NCBI GenBank assembly: GCA_007859835.1
Contig: SJPJ01000001.1
Coordinates: forward strand, 3,033,922-3,097,921
Direction of reading: 5' to 3'
Origin: Novipirellula herctigrandis
GTDB taxonomy: Bacteria > Planctomycetota > Planctomycetia > Pirellulales > Pirellulaceae
Length of the DNA: 64,000 nucleotides
This document shows positions 7,846 through 16,222 of the stretch, piece after piece. Position numbers and translations under genes: made by a program. Position 1 is the first letter of the stretch. Each line of letters starts with the position of its first letter. Below the pieces are notes generated by a model, which saw nothing but the letters and a program-made list of their open reading frames with translations, searched no databases and was not told the origin of the DNA.

Positions 7846-8583
7846 TCACTCGACTTCGCACAGGATAATCCTTCGAAGATGCTCGATCGCGTCTTCTCTT
7901 CGATCAAGCTTCAAGCACAACTCAACAATGCGTTCTCTTAGATGCATTTGCACGGGGTAGTGCTCGGATTCTTCTAACAACGTCGAAAACAGTTCGACGG
8001 CTTCATTGGGGTCTAGTCGTTCGCTTGCTGCGTCAATCGCCTTGATCGCCATGTACATCGGATTGGAGCGCAACTCCATCTTCTTGTGCTCGAGCTCGAC
8101 TTGGTGCATCTCCACGCCCATCTCCTTAGCTCGAATCTCCAACTCCATCGCGTGCCGTTCCAACTCCATTTCTCGCCGTTCCAACTCCATTTCTCGCCGT
8201 TCCAACTCCATTTCTCGCCGCTTCATCTCCATCGAATGCCGCTTCATCTCCATATCACGGTGCTCTAACTCTTCACGGTGCTCTAACATATCACGGCGTT
8301 CTAACTCTTCACGGTGCCGCCGTGCATCGATGTCACGGTCACGCTCTTGTCGTTCTCGCTGCTCAAGTTGCTCGTGAATTTCCGCTTGCTCACGACGCAA
8401 CTGTTCGACCTCTCCTTCACGGCCTTCATGCATTGCCCGTTCAATCCGTTCTTCGATTTCTCGCATGTGCTGCTCGACCCGATCACGGTCACGCTGCTGA
8501 GCTAAAGCTGGCGGAGTCACAACCCAAGCCGAGGCGAGGCCAGCGGTGATTACGAAAATGGCAATTGCGTTGTACCGTTTCAT
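7846..8583 (-). CDS. Exported coiled-coil protein with ELERREM repeats
   Basis: A 245-residue protein with a signal peptide (MKRYNAIAIFVITAGLASAWVVTPPALA, cleaved before QQRDR). The mature part is almost wholly charged helix: RDRVEQHMREIEERIERAMHEGREGEVEQLRREQAEI, then a long run of heptads such as MELERREMELERREMELER. The last 70 residues (KAIDAASERLDPNEAVELFSTLLEESEHYPVQMHLRERIVELCLKLDRREDAIEHLRRIILCEVE) look like two TPR-type helical hairpins. It is probably a periplasmic structural or scaffolding protein. No enzyme motif is seen. The in-frame extension upstream of 8583 is not supported because the ATG at 8583 precedes the signal peptide directly. Confidence 0.75.
   Translation of the reverse strand: MKRYNAIAIFVITAGLASAWVVTPPALAQQRDRDRVEQHMREIEERIERAMHEGREGEVEQLRREQAEIHEQLEQRERQERDRDIDARRHREELERRDMLEHREELEHRDMEMKRHSMEMKRREMELERREMELERREMELERHAMELEIRAKEMGVEMHQVELEHKKMELRSNPMYMAIKAIDAASERLDPNEAVELFSTLLEESEHYPVQMHLRERIVELCLKLDRREDAIEHLRRIILCEVE
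8154..8216 (-). repeat. 21-bp tandem repeat encoding ELERREM heptads
   Basis: Three perfect 21-bp copies (8154-8174, 8175-8195, 8196-8216) are flanked on both sides by diverged copies over about 8106-8330. They encode the charged heptads of the coiled-coil protein. The perfect core with decayed edges indicates recent expansion from an older heptad array. Confidence 0.92.
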
Positions 8584-9269
8584 CAGTTCATCCTTCGTAA
8601 GTGATAGTCGTCTGCCACAACACGGTAAAAATAATTCAATCGCATCGCGAGAGACCATGTCGGGGACTGTATGGGCAATCCAAAACGGGGCACTCATCCG
8701 AAAGGAAATAGCCTCGTTCCTCTGCGAATAGTAAACAACCGATTCATCGCTGAGTCTAACATGGCTGGCAACGGTTTACACGACTGAAATGTGTTTTTCG
8801 GATATTCCCCAGGCGGCGACGAGTCCATTTTCCCCACAGGGTCTACCGGGTCCCTACATCAATTTCCACCGTGCTCAAGCCTCATACTCTTCCCTTCTAG
8901 AATGATGTGATAAGGCAACGTCGATCACTTCTATCATCCTCGCAAGCGACCACTTCTACGTCGCCAAAAAGAAGAGCGAAACACAACCGACGGTCTCGAG
9001 TTAGAGTCGGATAATGCGAGAGGCACTTATGGGTGGGCGTCTTATGGCTTCTCCTGCCATATTCTTAAACAGGTGATAACATTAGGCTTGCCTTTTCAAT
9101 GCACCGAATCACGAAGACCGGTGAGAGTTCCCACCATCGTAATCTAACCTGGAAAGACGCTCCCCAAGTCGCCGGGCTGACTGACACCACTGGCTTTCCA
9201 AGAATGGTAAAATCAAGTGCCCAAATATCGTGCCGAACAGCATCCCCCCCTTTTTGGTTTCTTTTTTAG
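8584..9269. other. 686-bp intergenic region, no gene recognised
   Basis: This lies between the divergent coiled-coil and DUF89 genes. Both strands were read: no open frame with a plausible start, composition or family match was found, and no tRNA-like or riboswitch-like fold was recognised. It is long for a compact region and may hold both promoters plus decayed sequence. A pyrimidine run (ccccccctttttggtttcttttttag) lies directly before the DUF89 start, leaving no clear Shine-Dalgarno site there. Confidence 0.5.
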
Positions 9270-10121
9270 ATGAATTACGAATGCCTTATTTGTCAAATGA
9301 ATGCCTTGCAGAAACGCATGGACAAATACGAGATTGCCGAGGAAAAACGCAATGGTTTGGTTAGCGAGTTGATTCAGGATATTGCCGCCATCGATCTCGA
9401 CAGTAGTTCCTCGCCGGAGGTTACGCGCAGCCTTTTGGAAAGACTGATCATCAACTCGAATGTTGCTGACCCTTATGCGAACGAGAAACAGGAAAGCAAC
9501 AGTGAACTAATGGGTCGTTACAGTGAGTTCAAAGGTATGGTCAATCAGGCTCATGATTCTTTCGACGCGGCATTGCGTCTGGCCATTGCCGGAAACATCA
9601 TTGACTTTGGCCCGGACCATATATGGGACATAGAAGAAACCATTGACAGGGTTCTGAGCAGCGATTTTGCGATTGACGATTCGAAACAACTAAGAGCCGA
9701 AATAGCCAGTGCAAAAACCATTCTTTACCTTGGCGACAATTGTGGTGAGGTGGTTCTCGACAAACTGTTCATTGAAACAATAAACCACCCGAACCTGTGG
9801 TTTGCAGTACGCAACGAGCCTGTCCTAAACGATGCTACCGAAAAAGAAGCCATTGAAGTTGGAATCCCCAAAGTGGCCAAGCTTATTTCGAATGGAGATG
9901 GTGCTCCCTCAACCCTGTTGCACCGAGTCAGTAAAGAGTTTCTAGAGGTTTATAATTCCGCCGATCTGATCGTCTCAAAAGGGATGGGAAACTACGAAGG
10001 GTTAATGAACGAAACCGACTCCCGCCTGTTTTTCCTGATGATGATAAAATGCCAGGTCATCGGGCGAAATGTTGGTGCCCAAACGGGTGACTTCGTGGTG
10101 AAACGGTGTATTTCAAATTGA
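9270..10121 (+). CDS. DUF89 / ARMT1-like damage-control phosphatase
   Basis: A 283-residue protein of the DUF89 family (metal-dependent phosphatases that clear damaged sugar phosphates and related metabolites). It has the prokaryotic subfamily layout: an N-terminal CLICQMNAL cysteine pair, a helical domain, then the metal site in LYLGDNCGEVVLDKLFIE, the VRNEPVLNDAT segment and the signature KGMGNYEGL near residue 240. The length fits the archaeal/bacterial branch. Codon use seems somewhat more AT-rich than in the neighbouring glycosidase genes, and the start has no evident ribosome binding site. It stands alone after a long intergenic gap, so its context says little about its substrate. Confidence 0.88.
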   Translation: MNYECLICQMNALQKRMDKYEIAEEKRNGLVSELIQDIAAIDLDSSSSPEVTRSLLERLIINSNVADPYANEKQESNSELMGRYSEFKGMVNQAHDSFDAALRLAIAGNIIDFGPDHIWDIEETIDRVLSSDFAIDDSKQLRAEIASAKTILYLGDNCGEVVLDKLFIETINHPNLWFAVRNEPVLNDATEKEAIEVGIPKVAKLISNGDGAPSTLLHRVSKEFLEVYNSADLIVSKGMGNYEGLMNETDSRLFFLMMIKCQVIGRNVGAQTGDFVVKRCISN

Positions 10122-10326
10122 TAAGAATCGAGCGAACGGTACGCCCTGCAACGGAGATCCGCGATAGCCACGGCCACAGCGATGCACGAGGAAAGGTTCG
10201 CTACATCGCTATTCTCAATTCGGTCTGCAACAACATTCTCATTTTCGACAGAACTACAATTGGTCAGTAGGAACCGGCTCGACTTCGCTCCCGTTCGCCA
10301 ACTCCACAAGCGTTAAAACGCAAGAG

Positions 10327-11541
10327 ATGAACATGAATGCCCAACGGAATTCGAATCTATCACGTCGCGAACTTCTGAAAGCCACACCGCTCGCGACGGC
10401 TGGATTGCTCGTTGCGAAATCAGATCTGTTAGGCGCCGAAGCAAACTCGGAATCGATGGTGAAACTAGCCAAGCAAGTTCGGCCCGATTTCCTCCTCGGG
10501 TCATTTGCTCACGGCCTTGATTTCACCCGAAACGACAACCCCGCGCATTTGGATTTTTTCCGCCGCAATTTCAACATCATGACGGTGGGTGTTTACATGA
10601 CGGGGATGCAGCAAAAGTCGAGCAGATTTGCCTTCGAGAAGACCGATGCTCTGATCGACTTTGCCCATGAAAATAACATCAAAGTCTACTTACATCCGCT
10701 GATCGGTGGAGCAGTATACACGCCCAAGTGGGTCAACGATGGCAACTTTTCCTCTGAGAAACTGCGTCAAATCATGCGTGACCGGATCACCACGATCCTA
10801 AAACGTTACCACGGCAGGGTGGATTATGTGGATGTTGTCAATGAAGCTCTCACAGGAAAAGGACGAACGACCGACGGACAATTTATGTGGCAAGAGAAGG
10901 CCTACCGAGGTGACGATCATGTATGGATGAAAACGCTGGGCATGTATCAGGGAAAGAAACACCAATTCCCCCGCTACTTGGTTGAATCGTTTCGTCTTGC
11001 ACGAGAAGCGGGCGGGCCAAACGCAAAACTAATTCTCAATGAATGGGACAACGAAACCACAACAAGTCCACGTGGCATGCCTTTCTTAGGTCTGATTGAG
11101 GCATTGCAAGAGGAAGGCATTCCGATTGACGGCGCCGGCGTGCAACTCCATTGTCGACTGAAGAATGGAAAACTTCATGGCTGGGTTAACCAACAGCCGT
11201 TGGATTTCGATGCCTTCGATGCGATGCTCAGACTCTACGAACAGGCTGGCATTGAAGTCCACATCACCGAATTCGACATCCATCTTGGCCCGAATCCCAC
11301 GGAGCAGGATTTTGCATTGCAGGGGAAATATTTCGCTGAAATCCTTCAACACGCGATTGAGTCGCCTGCGGTAAAATCATTCAAGACATGGGGATTCACC
11401 GACCGGTACTCATGGAAAGCCGATGGCAAGGATGGTCACCCGTTGATGTTGGACGAGAACCTGAAACCGAAGCCAGCCTATATCCGCCAAGTTGCAATGT
11501 TGCACAATCTTGCCGCGGAACGCGACCGGAACCCGAATTAA
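10327..11541 (+). CDS. Tat-exported GH10 endo-beta-1,4-xylanase-like enzyme
   Basis: A 404-residue glycoside hydrolase of family GH10, which cuts internal beta-1,4 bonds of xylan with retention. A twin-arginine signal is present (SRRELLKATPLATAGLLVA). The TIM barrel carries the GH10 hallmarks: KVYLHPLIGG in the early barrel, the acid/base Glu173 in DVVNEAL, and the nucleophile Glu315 in VHITEFDIHLG, followed by the terminal FKTWGFTDRYSW segment. There is no carbohydrate-binding module. The usual conserved H-x-L-x-W motif of true xylanases is altered to YLHPLI, so specificity may differ from plain xylan. It is the first of several polysaccharide-active genes on this strand. Confidence 0.9.
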   Translation: MNMNAQRNSNLSRRELLKATPLATAGLLVAKSDLLGAEANSESMVKLAKQVRPDFLLGSFAHGLDFTRNDNPAHLDFFRRNFNIMTVGVYMTGMQQKSSRFAFEKTDALIDFAHENNIKVYLHPLIGGAVYTPKWVNDGNFSSEKLRQIMRDRITTILKRYHGRVDYVDVVNEALTGKGRTTDGQFMWQEKAYRGDDHVWMKTLGMYQGKKHQFPRYLVESFRLAREAGGPNAKLILNEWDNETTTSPRGMPFLGLIEALQEEGIPIDGAGVQLHCRLKNGKLHGWVNQQPLDFDAFDAMLRLYEQAGIEVHITEFDIHLGPNPTEQDFALQGKYFAEILQHAIESPAVKSFKTWGFTDRYSWKADGKDGHPLMLDENLKPKPAYIRQVAMLHNLAAERDRNPN

Positions 11542-11830
11542 CGACACTTCACGAACCTGAACTCTGCCATCACGCGCCGCCGCTCAACGATTCAACAACC
11601 GGCCGCCTCCCAGCTGTTGCGAGCCAGGCAACATGAGCGTGCTGCCTACACACTCACCGCACCAATTCACTTTGGAGCTAGCTGCGAAAAACGCTGCGGA
11701 TACGCCTAAGTCGACGATCAAAACAGCCCTGAGAATTGGTCACGTCGCAAAATAGTTGGTTCACCACTCGCGTTGCGTTATGCTCAGGGGACGATTATCG
11801 ATCCCCCAAAATTGCAGCAGTGGAAAGACG

Positions 11831-13219
11831 ATGAAATTGTTGACTCAAATTTGTCTACCCTTCGTAGTAATGATCGGTACGACGTCAGCCGATGACAACT
11901 TCACTCGCTTTCGCGGTGCGGATGCAACGGGCGTCGCAATCGACCATCCCGCCTTGCCCACCAAGTGGAACAAGACCAACAACATCGCTTGGGTCGCCGA
12001 CGTTCCTGGGCAAGGATGGGGGAGTCCCATCGTTGTCGGTGAACGTGTTTTCGTGTCATCGGTGGTGGCGGATGAGGAGAACATCAAACCGCGAGGTGGT
12101 TTGTATTTAGGAGAAGGCGTGCGTGATCCAGCCAAGGGTATTCACCACTGGATGGTTTACTGTCTTGATCTGCGGACGGGGCAACAACTGTGGAAGCATG
12201 AATCTCATACCGGCCGGCCCTTGGTTCCACGACATCCGAAGAGTTCATACGCGGCCGAGACGCCAACAACCGACGGCCAGCGATTGTTCGTGCTGTTTGG
12301 CGATCTTGGGTTGTACTGCTACAGCCTTGATGGCGAACTTTTGTGGTCGCAAATGATCGAGCCGAAAAAGACTAACATGGACTACGGCGCCGCTGCATCC
12401 CCCGTGGTATATAACAAACAAGTGATTGTCGTTTACGATAACATCGAAGAATCTTGGATGGCGGCGTTTGATACCAAGACGGGCGAACAGCGTTGGCGGA
12501 CGATTCGCAATGAAAGGATGTCGTGGGCGACTCCGTTTGTTTGGGAGAACGAAAAACGAACGGAGATCGTCGTGCCTGGTCAACGATTCAACCGTGGCTA
12601 TTCGCTCGACGGCAGAGAGCTTTGGAGCTTCGATGGTGACATGTCGGTGTTGGTAATTCCATCGCCGTTTGCCGCACATGGCATGTGTTACATCTCTTCG
12701 GGCTACGTTGGTGACGCGCATCGCCCGACCTTCGCACTTCGGCCGGGTGCGAAGGGTAAAATTGCACCTGAAGGCGACTTTGAAAACTGCGAATTCATCC
12801 AGTGGTATCAACCAAAAACATCGCCTTACAACACGACACAAATCGTCTACGGCAACTATCTCTACACGGTCTATGACCAGGGTTTTATGACGTGTCACAA
12901 CGCGTTGAACGGCGAAGAGGTCTACGGCAAGCATCGTTTTGCGCCCAAAGGATCGTTTACCGCTTCGCCTTGGGCATACGGCGGGAAAGTGTATTGCTTA
13001 AGCGAAAATGGACTGACGTACGCCATCAAGGCGGGGCCAGAGTTTGAGATTTTAGCAACCAACCCACTTAACGAGCTCTGCATTGCAACCCCGAGCATTG
13101 TTGGCGGCAAACTGCTGATTCGCACACAAACGAAAATCTACTGCGCCACAGACATCAAGGCTCAAGCGAAAACGAACACCAACAGGCCACCGGGAACCCC
13201 TGTTCGCAAGCGTCTGTGA
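11831..13219 (+). CDS. Exported PQQ-like beta-propeller protein
   Basis: A 462-residue protein with a Sec signal (MKLLTQICLPFVVMIGTTSA, cleaved before DDNFT). The mature protein is a PQQ/BamB-like eight-bladed propeller with repeated blade strands: NNIAWVADVPGQGWGSPIVV, LDLRTGQQLWKHESH, GDLGLYCYSLDGELLWSQ, FDTKTGEQRWRTIRN and CHNALNGEEVYGKH. No heme site or quinoprotein dehydrogenase active-site motif is seen, so a binding or assembly role is more likely than an enzymatic one. The family is very abundant in planctomycetes, often near sulfatases as here. A 25-codon upstream extension was rejected because the signal peptide begins at 11831. Confidence 0.85.
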   Translation: MKLLTQICLPFVVMIGTTSADDNFTRFRGADATGVAIDHPALPTKWNKTNNIAWVADVPGQGWGSPIVVGERVFVSSVVADEENIKPRGGLYLGEGVRDPAKGIHHWMVYCLDLRTGQQLWKHESHTGRPLVPRHPKSSYAAETPTTDGQRLFVLFGDLGLYCYSLDGELLWSQMIEPKKTNMDYGAAASPVVYNKQVIVVYDNIEESWMAAFDTKTGEQRWRTIRNERMSWATPFVWENEKRTEIVVPGQRFNRGYSLDGRELWSFDGDMSVLVIPSPFAAHGMCYISSGYVGDAHRPTFALRPGAKGKIAPEGDFENCEFIQWYQPKTSPYNTTQIVYGNYLYTVYDQGFMTCHNALNGEEVYGKHRFAPKGSFTASPWAYGGKVYCLSENGLTYAIKAGPEFEILATNPLNELCIATPSIVGGKLLIRTQTKIYCATDIKAQAKTNTNRPPGTPVRKRL

Positions 13220-13451
13220 AGACACGCAATGAAATGTCCTGGGATAAAAAGCCCTGTGATATCCACCAAAATTTCAGAAAGCGGACAGCGAAACTCCACG
13301 ATGACATGGAACTGTAATAGAATGCTGGACTGCTTTCCTACCAAACTAAAGCAGTAAGCATGTGCGAATTTTGCACACCTGACTTTCTATCAGCCGCCTA
13401 CCCTACGACCTCCACTCACTACACAACCTAAGACTTTTAGGGCAGTACATC

Positions 13452-14903
13452 ATGAATTTTAAGCGTGCAATCGTTGGATTGTTGGCAGTCGTGTCCAGTA
13501 GCGTTTCCGCTTTCTCATTCGACGAAACGGAGACGGCAACAATTGAAAAACCAAATCTGGTGTTCATCATCGCTGACGACTGCACGTTCCGGGACATGAG
13601 TGTCTATGGTGGACAAGCTCATACACCGAATATTGAGAAATTGGCCAGCGAAGGCATCAAATTTGAAAGGTGCTTTCAAGCCGCACCGATGTGTTCGCCA
13701 ACACGGCACAACATCTACACCGGTCTTTATCCAGTCAAAAGCGGTGCATACCCGAACCATACGCATGCCAATCCAGGCGTAAAGAGCATTGTTCAATACT
13801 TGAAACCCTTGGGCTACCGCGTGGCACTTTCTGGGAAGACACACATTGGTCCTCGCGAGCAGTTTCCGTTTGAGTACTCAAGCAACCAGAACAATCCGGA
13901 CATGAACGTAATCGATACTCTTTTCGCCGAGTCCGTTGAAAACAAAAAGCCGTTCTGTCTGTTTGCTTGTTCGAACGAGCCACACTCGCCATGGAACAAG
14001 GGCGATGCGTCAGTTTATCCACCAGAGAGCATCAACTTGCCACCCTATATCGTTGACACTCCTAATGTGCGACAGAACTTCAGTCGCTATCTCGCGGAAA
14101 TCACCTACTATGATTCTCAGGTCGGCGAAATCGTCGCGATGTTGGAAAAGCATGGGCTTGCCAATAACACATTGTTGATGGTGGTTTCCGAGCAAGGCAA
14201 TTCCTTTCCGTTTGCCAAATGGACCTGCTACGACAATGGGCTGCAATCGGCGATGATTGTGCGATGGCCTGGCAAAGTAAAGCCTGGGACGGTGACCGAT
14301 GCGATGGTGGAATATGTCGACGTTACTCCGACATTTATTGACGCTGCAGGAGGCGAACCGATTGACGGGTTGGATGGCAAGAGCTTCTCGGCAGTCCTCA
14401 AAGGTAAAACGGATAGGCACAAAGAATTCACCTACGGCATCATGACAACGCGAGGCATCATCAATGGCTCGGACGCCTATGCCATACGCTCGGTGCGCGG
14501 TCAGAAATACAAACTGATTAAGAATCTTAACCACGAATCCAAGTTCACCAATGCTTACACCAAATCGGCCGATTTCCAATCAATGGTCGCAAAGGCTGAC
14601 GCCGGTGACGCCACGGCACGTAAGTTGGTCAATGCTTATCAACAACGCCCCGCAATTGAATTCTATGATGTTCAAGAGGATCCGTTGGAGATGAACAATC
14701 TTGCCGACAACCCAGAATTTGCTCAAGTCATCATGGGATTATCTAAGAAACTCGACGAGTGGATGATAGACCAGGGCGACGAGGGAGTGGCCACTGAATT
14801 GCGTGCCTTCGATCATCAGCGAAAAGGGAAAAACGCAAAAAACAAAAAGACACCTTCGAAACAAGCCCAACGAAAACAGAAGACTAAAAAATTGAATCAG
14901 TGA
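13452..14903 (+). CDS. Secreted type I sulfatase (heparan N-sulfatase/SGSH-like)
   Basis: A 483-residue sulfatase with a signal peptide (MNFKRAIVGLLAVVSSSVSAFS). It has the metal-binding IIADDCTFRDMSVYGG segment and the formylglycine motif Cys81-Ser-Pro-Thr-Arg85, whose cysteine must be oxidised to formylglycine before the enzyme can cut sulfate esters or sulfamates. Further signatures are GKTHIG, LFACSNEPHSPW and the C-terminal FYDVQEDPLEMNNLADNPEF. ADD-C rather than ADD-H/Q in the metal site and the overall layout resemble N-sulfoglucosamine sulfohydrolases. The C-terminal tail is strongly lysine-rich. The SGNH hydrolase gene starts about 60 bp downstream. No maturase gene is in the window. 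Confidence 0.92.
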   Translation: MNFKRAIVGLLAVVSSSVSAFSFDETETATIEKPNLVFIIADDCTFRDMSVYGGQAHTPNIEKLASEGIKFERCFQAAPMCSPTRHNIYTGLYPVKSGAYPNHTHANPGVKSIVQYLKPLGYRVALSGKTHIGPREQFPFEYSSNQNNPDMNVIDTLFAESVENKKPFCLFACSNEPHSPWNKGDASVYPPESINLPPYIVDTPNVRQNFSRYLAEITYYDSQVGEIVAMLEKHGLANNTLLMVVSEQGNSFPFAKWTCYDNGLQSAMIVRWPGKVKPGTVTDAMVEYVDVTPTFIDAAGGEPIDGLDGKSFSAVLKGKTDRHKEFTYGIMTTRGIINGSDAYAIRSVRGQKYKLIKNLNHESKFTNAYTKSADFQSMVAKADAGDATARKLVNAYQQRPAIEFYDVQEDPLEMNNLADNPEFAQVIMGLSKKLDEWMIDQGDEGVATELRAFDHQRKGKNAKNKKTPSKQAQRKQKTKKLNQ

Positions 14904-14962
14904 TTGAAAAGTATCAGAGACATTTTGATTAAACGACTTAACAAGAAAATGAGACGGTGAAT

Positions 14963-15868
14963 ATGAAAATGTGGATGAGTGCACTGTTGGTCCTGGTCGT
15001 CGCTGGAGCACAGGCAAAGGAACCTACGATTGAACCCGGTTCATTTGAGAAAAAAGCAGCAAGACATTCGTGGGAGGTGAAAGCCGATCCAAAGATGCCA
15101 AACATGTTGATTTTGGGTGATTCGATTTCCATCGGCTACACACTTCCCGTTCGACAATTTCTAAAAGGAAAAGCGAACGTCTATCGTCCGCTAAGCGGCG
15201 CTGGCCCAGAGAACTGTGGCGACAGCGCAAAAGCGGTTGACAATATCGACCGCTGGCTGGCCATCGCGCCGAAGTGGAATGTGATTCACTTCAACTGGGG
15301 ACTTCACGACCTCAAACGCATCGACGGCAAAAAGACCGGCCCAGAGATACCGCCGGCAGTTGCGATCACGGACTATAAAAAGAACTTGCAGATCGTCATT
15401 GACAAGATGAAAGCAACCGGTGCAAGGCTAATCTTTGCCTCAACCACCGCCTATCCCGCAGGTGTAAAACCTTGCCGTCTGCCAGAAGACGCAGTGAAAT
15501 ACAATGCAGCCGCATTGGAAGTCATGAAGCAAAACGGGGTGTTGGTGAATGACCTCTATGCATTTACAGCAAACCGCCTCGAAGAGCTTCAGAATCCAGT
15601 GAACGTTCATTTTTCGCAGAAGGGTTCCATTGTGATTAGCAAACAGATCGCCGAAATGGTTGCCAAGACAATGAATTGGGGAGACATTACACTTCCAAAT
15701 TTTACGTCCTATTCCGCAGCGATAGAGGCGGGTAACGACTTAATCCGCAGCAAAGAATTCAATAAGGCCATCGGAGCATTCGAGGTCGCAATGGAACTTT
15801 CCAAAACGCCTCGTCAATCGGCGCAGGTATTGAAGAAGCTGGAACAGTGTCGTGCAAACTTGAAATAG
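14963..15868 (+). CDS. Secreted SGNH/GDSL-family hydrolase
   Basis: A 301-residue exported hydrolase of the SGNH fold (esterases and carbohydrate deacetylases). After a signal peptide ending in AGAQA come block I (LILGDSISIGYT, catalytic Ser), the block II glycine region (LSGAGPENCGDS), the block III asparagine region (HFNWGLHDLKR) and the catalytic His in PVNVHFSQKGS. About 60 C-terminal residues form a TPR-like helical pair (AIEAGNDLIRSKEFNKAIGAFEVAMEL). A GTG at 14957 is also possible; the ATG at 14963 was preferred. It follows the sulfatase gene on the same strand and may remove ester groups from the same glycan; this is inferred from position. Confidence 0.88.
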   Translation: MKMWMSALLVLVVAGAQAKEPTIEPGSFEKKAARHSWEVKADPKMPNMLILGDSISIGYTLPVRQFLKGKANVYRPLSGAGPENCGDSAKAVDNIDRWLAIAPKWNVIHFNWGLHDLKRIDGKKTGPEIPPAVAITDYKKNLQIVIDKMKATGARLIFASTTAYPAGVKPCRLPEDAVKYNAAALEVMKQNGVLVNDLYAFTANRLEELQNPVNVHFSQKGSIVISKQIAEMVAKTMNWGDITLPNFTSYSAAIEAGNDLIRSKEFNKAIGAFEVAMELSKTPRQSAQVLKKLEQCRANLK

Positions 15869-16222
15869 CCGAAACGCAATTGGATGCATCAAGACATCGT
15901 GGATCCAGTCCAAGGCAGCCAACATGTCAATGTGCAAATTCCACATTTCACTAGGACAGAAAATACCAATATCCACGATCCAATCTTGACGCTCGTCAGA
16001 TCGACACAGCGGCCATACACGAGCTATCGAAAAGTAATTAAAATCAACAAGCAATGCCGCGAAGGATTCGTTGCTTCGTCCACTACGACGACCTCGAAAG
16101 ATAGAATTAACAAAGCACTCAGCACCGTTTGATCAGCGTGTCTCGCGCCCAATCGGGTTTCAGGCATGGTAAAACACGTTTCCATTACTCACTACAACGC
16201 CCCTACCTGTGAACGAATTTTC
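15869..16222. other. 354-bp intergenic region, nothing recognised
   Basis: This lies between the SGNH and second sulfatase genes. Open frames on both strands lack family resemblance or run into the coding sequence of the SGNH gene antisense. It presumably holds the promoter of the second sulfatase gene; no motif was identified. Confidence 0.4.

Noticed and set aside
8154-8216. Regular 21-bp repeats as a possible CRISPR array
   Set aside because: The units are directly tandem without spacers and encode heptads in frame; the same holds for 531-614.
15740-16054. Minus-strand open frame of 104 codons overlapping the SGNH gene
   Set aside because: Half of it is antisense to a well-supported coding sequence, and the rest has no motif.
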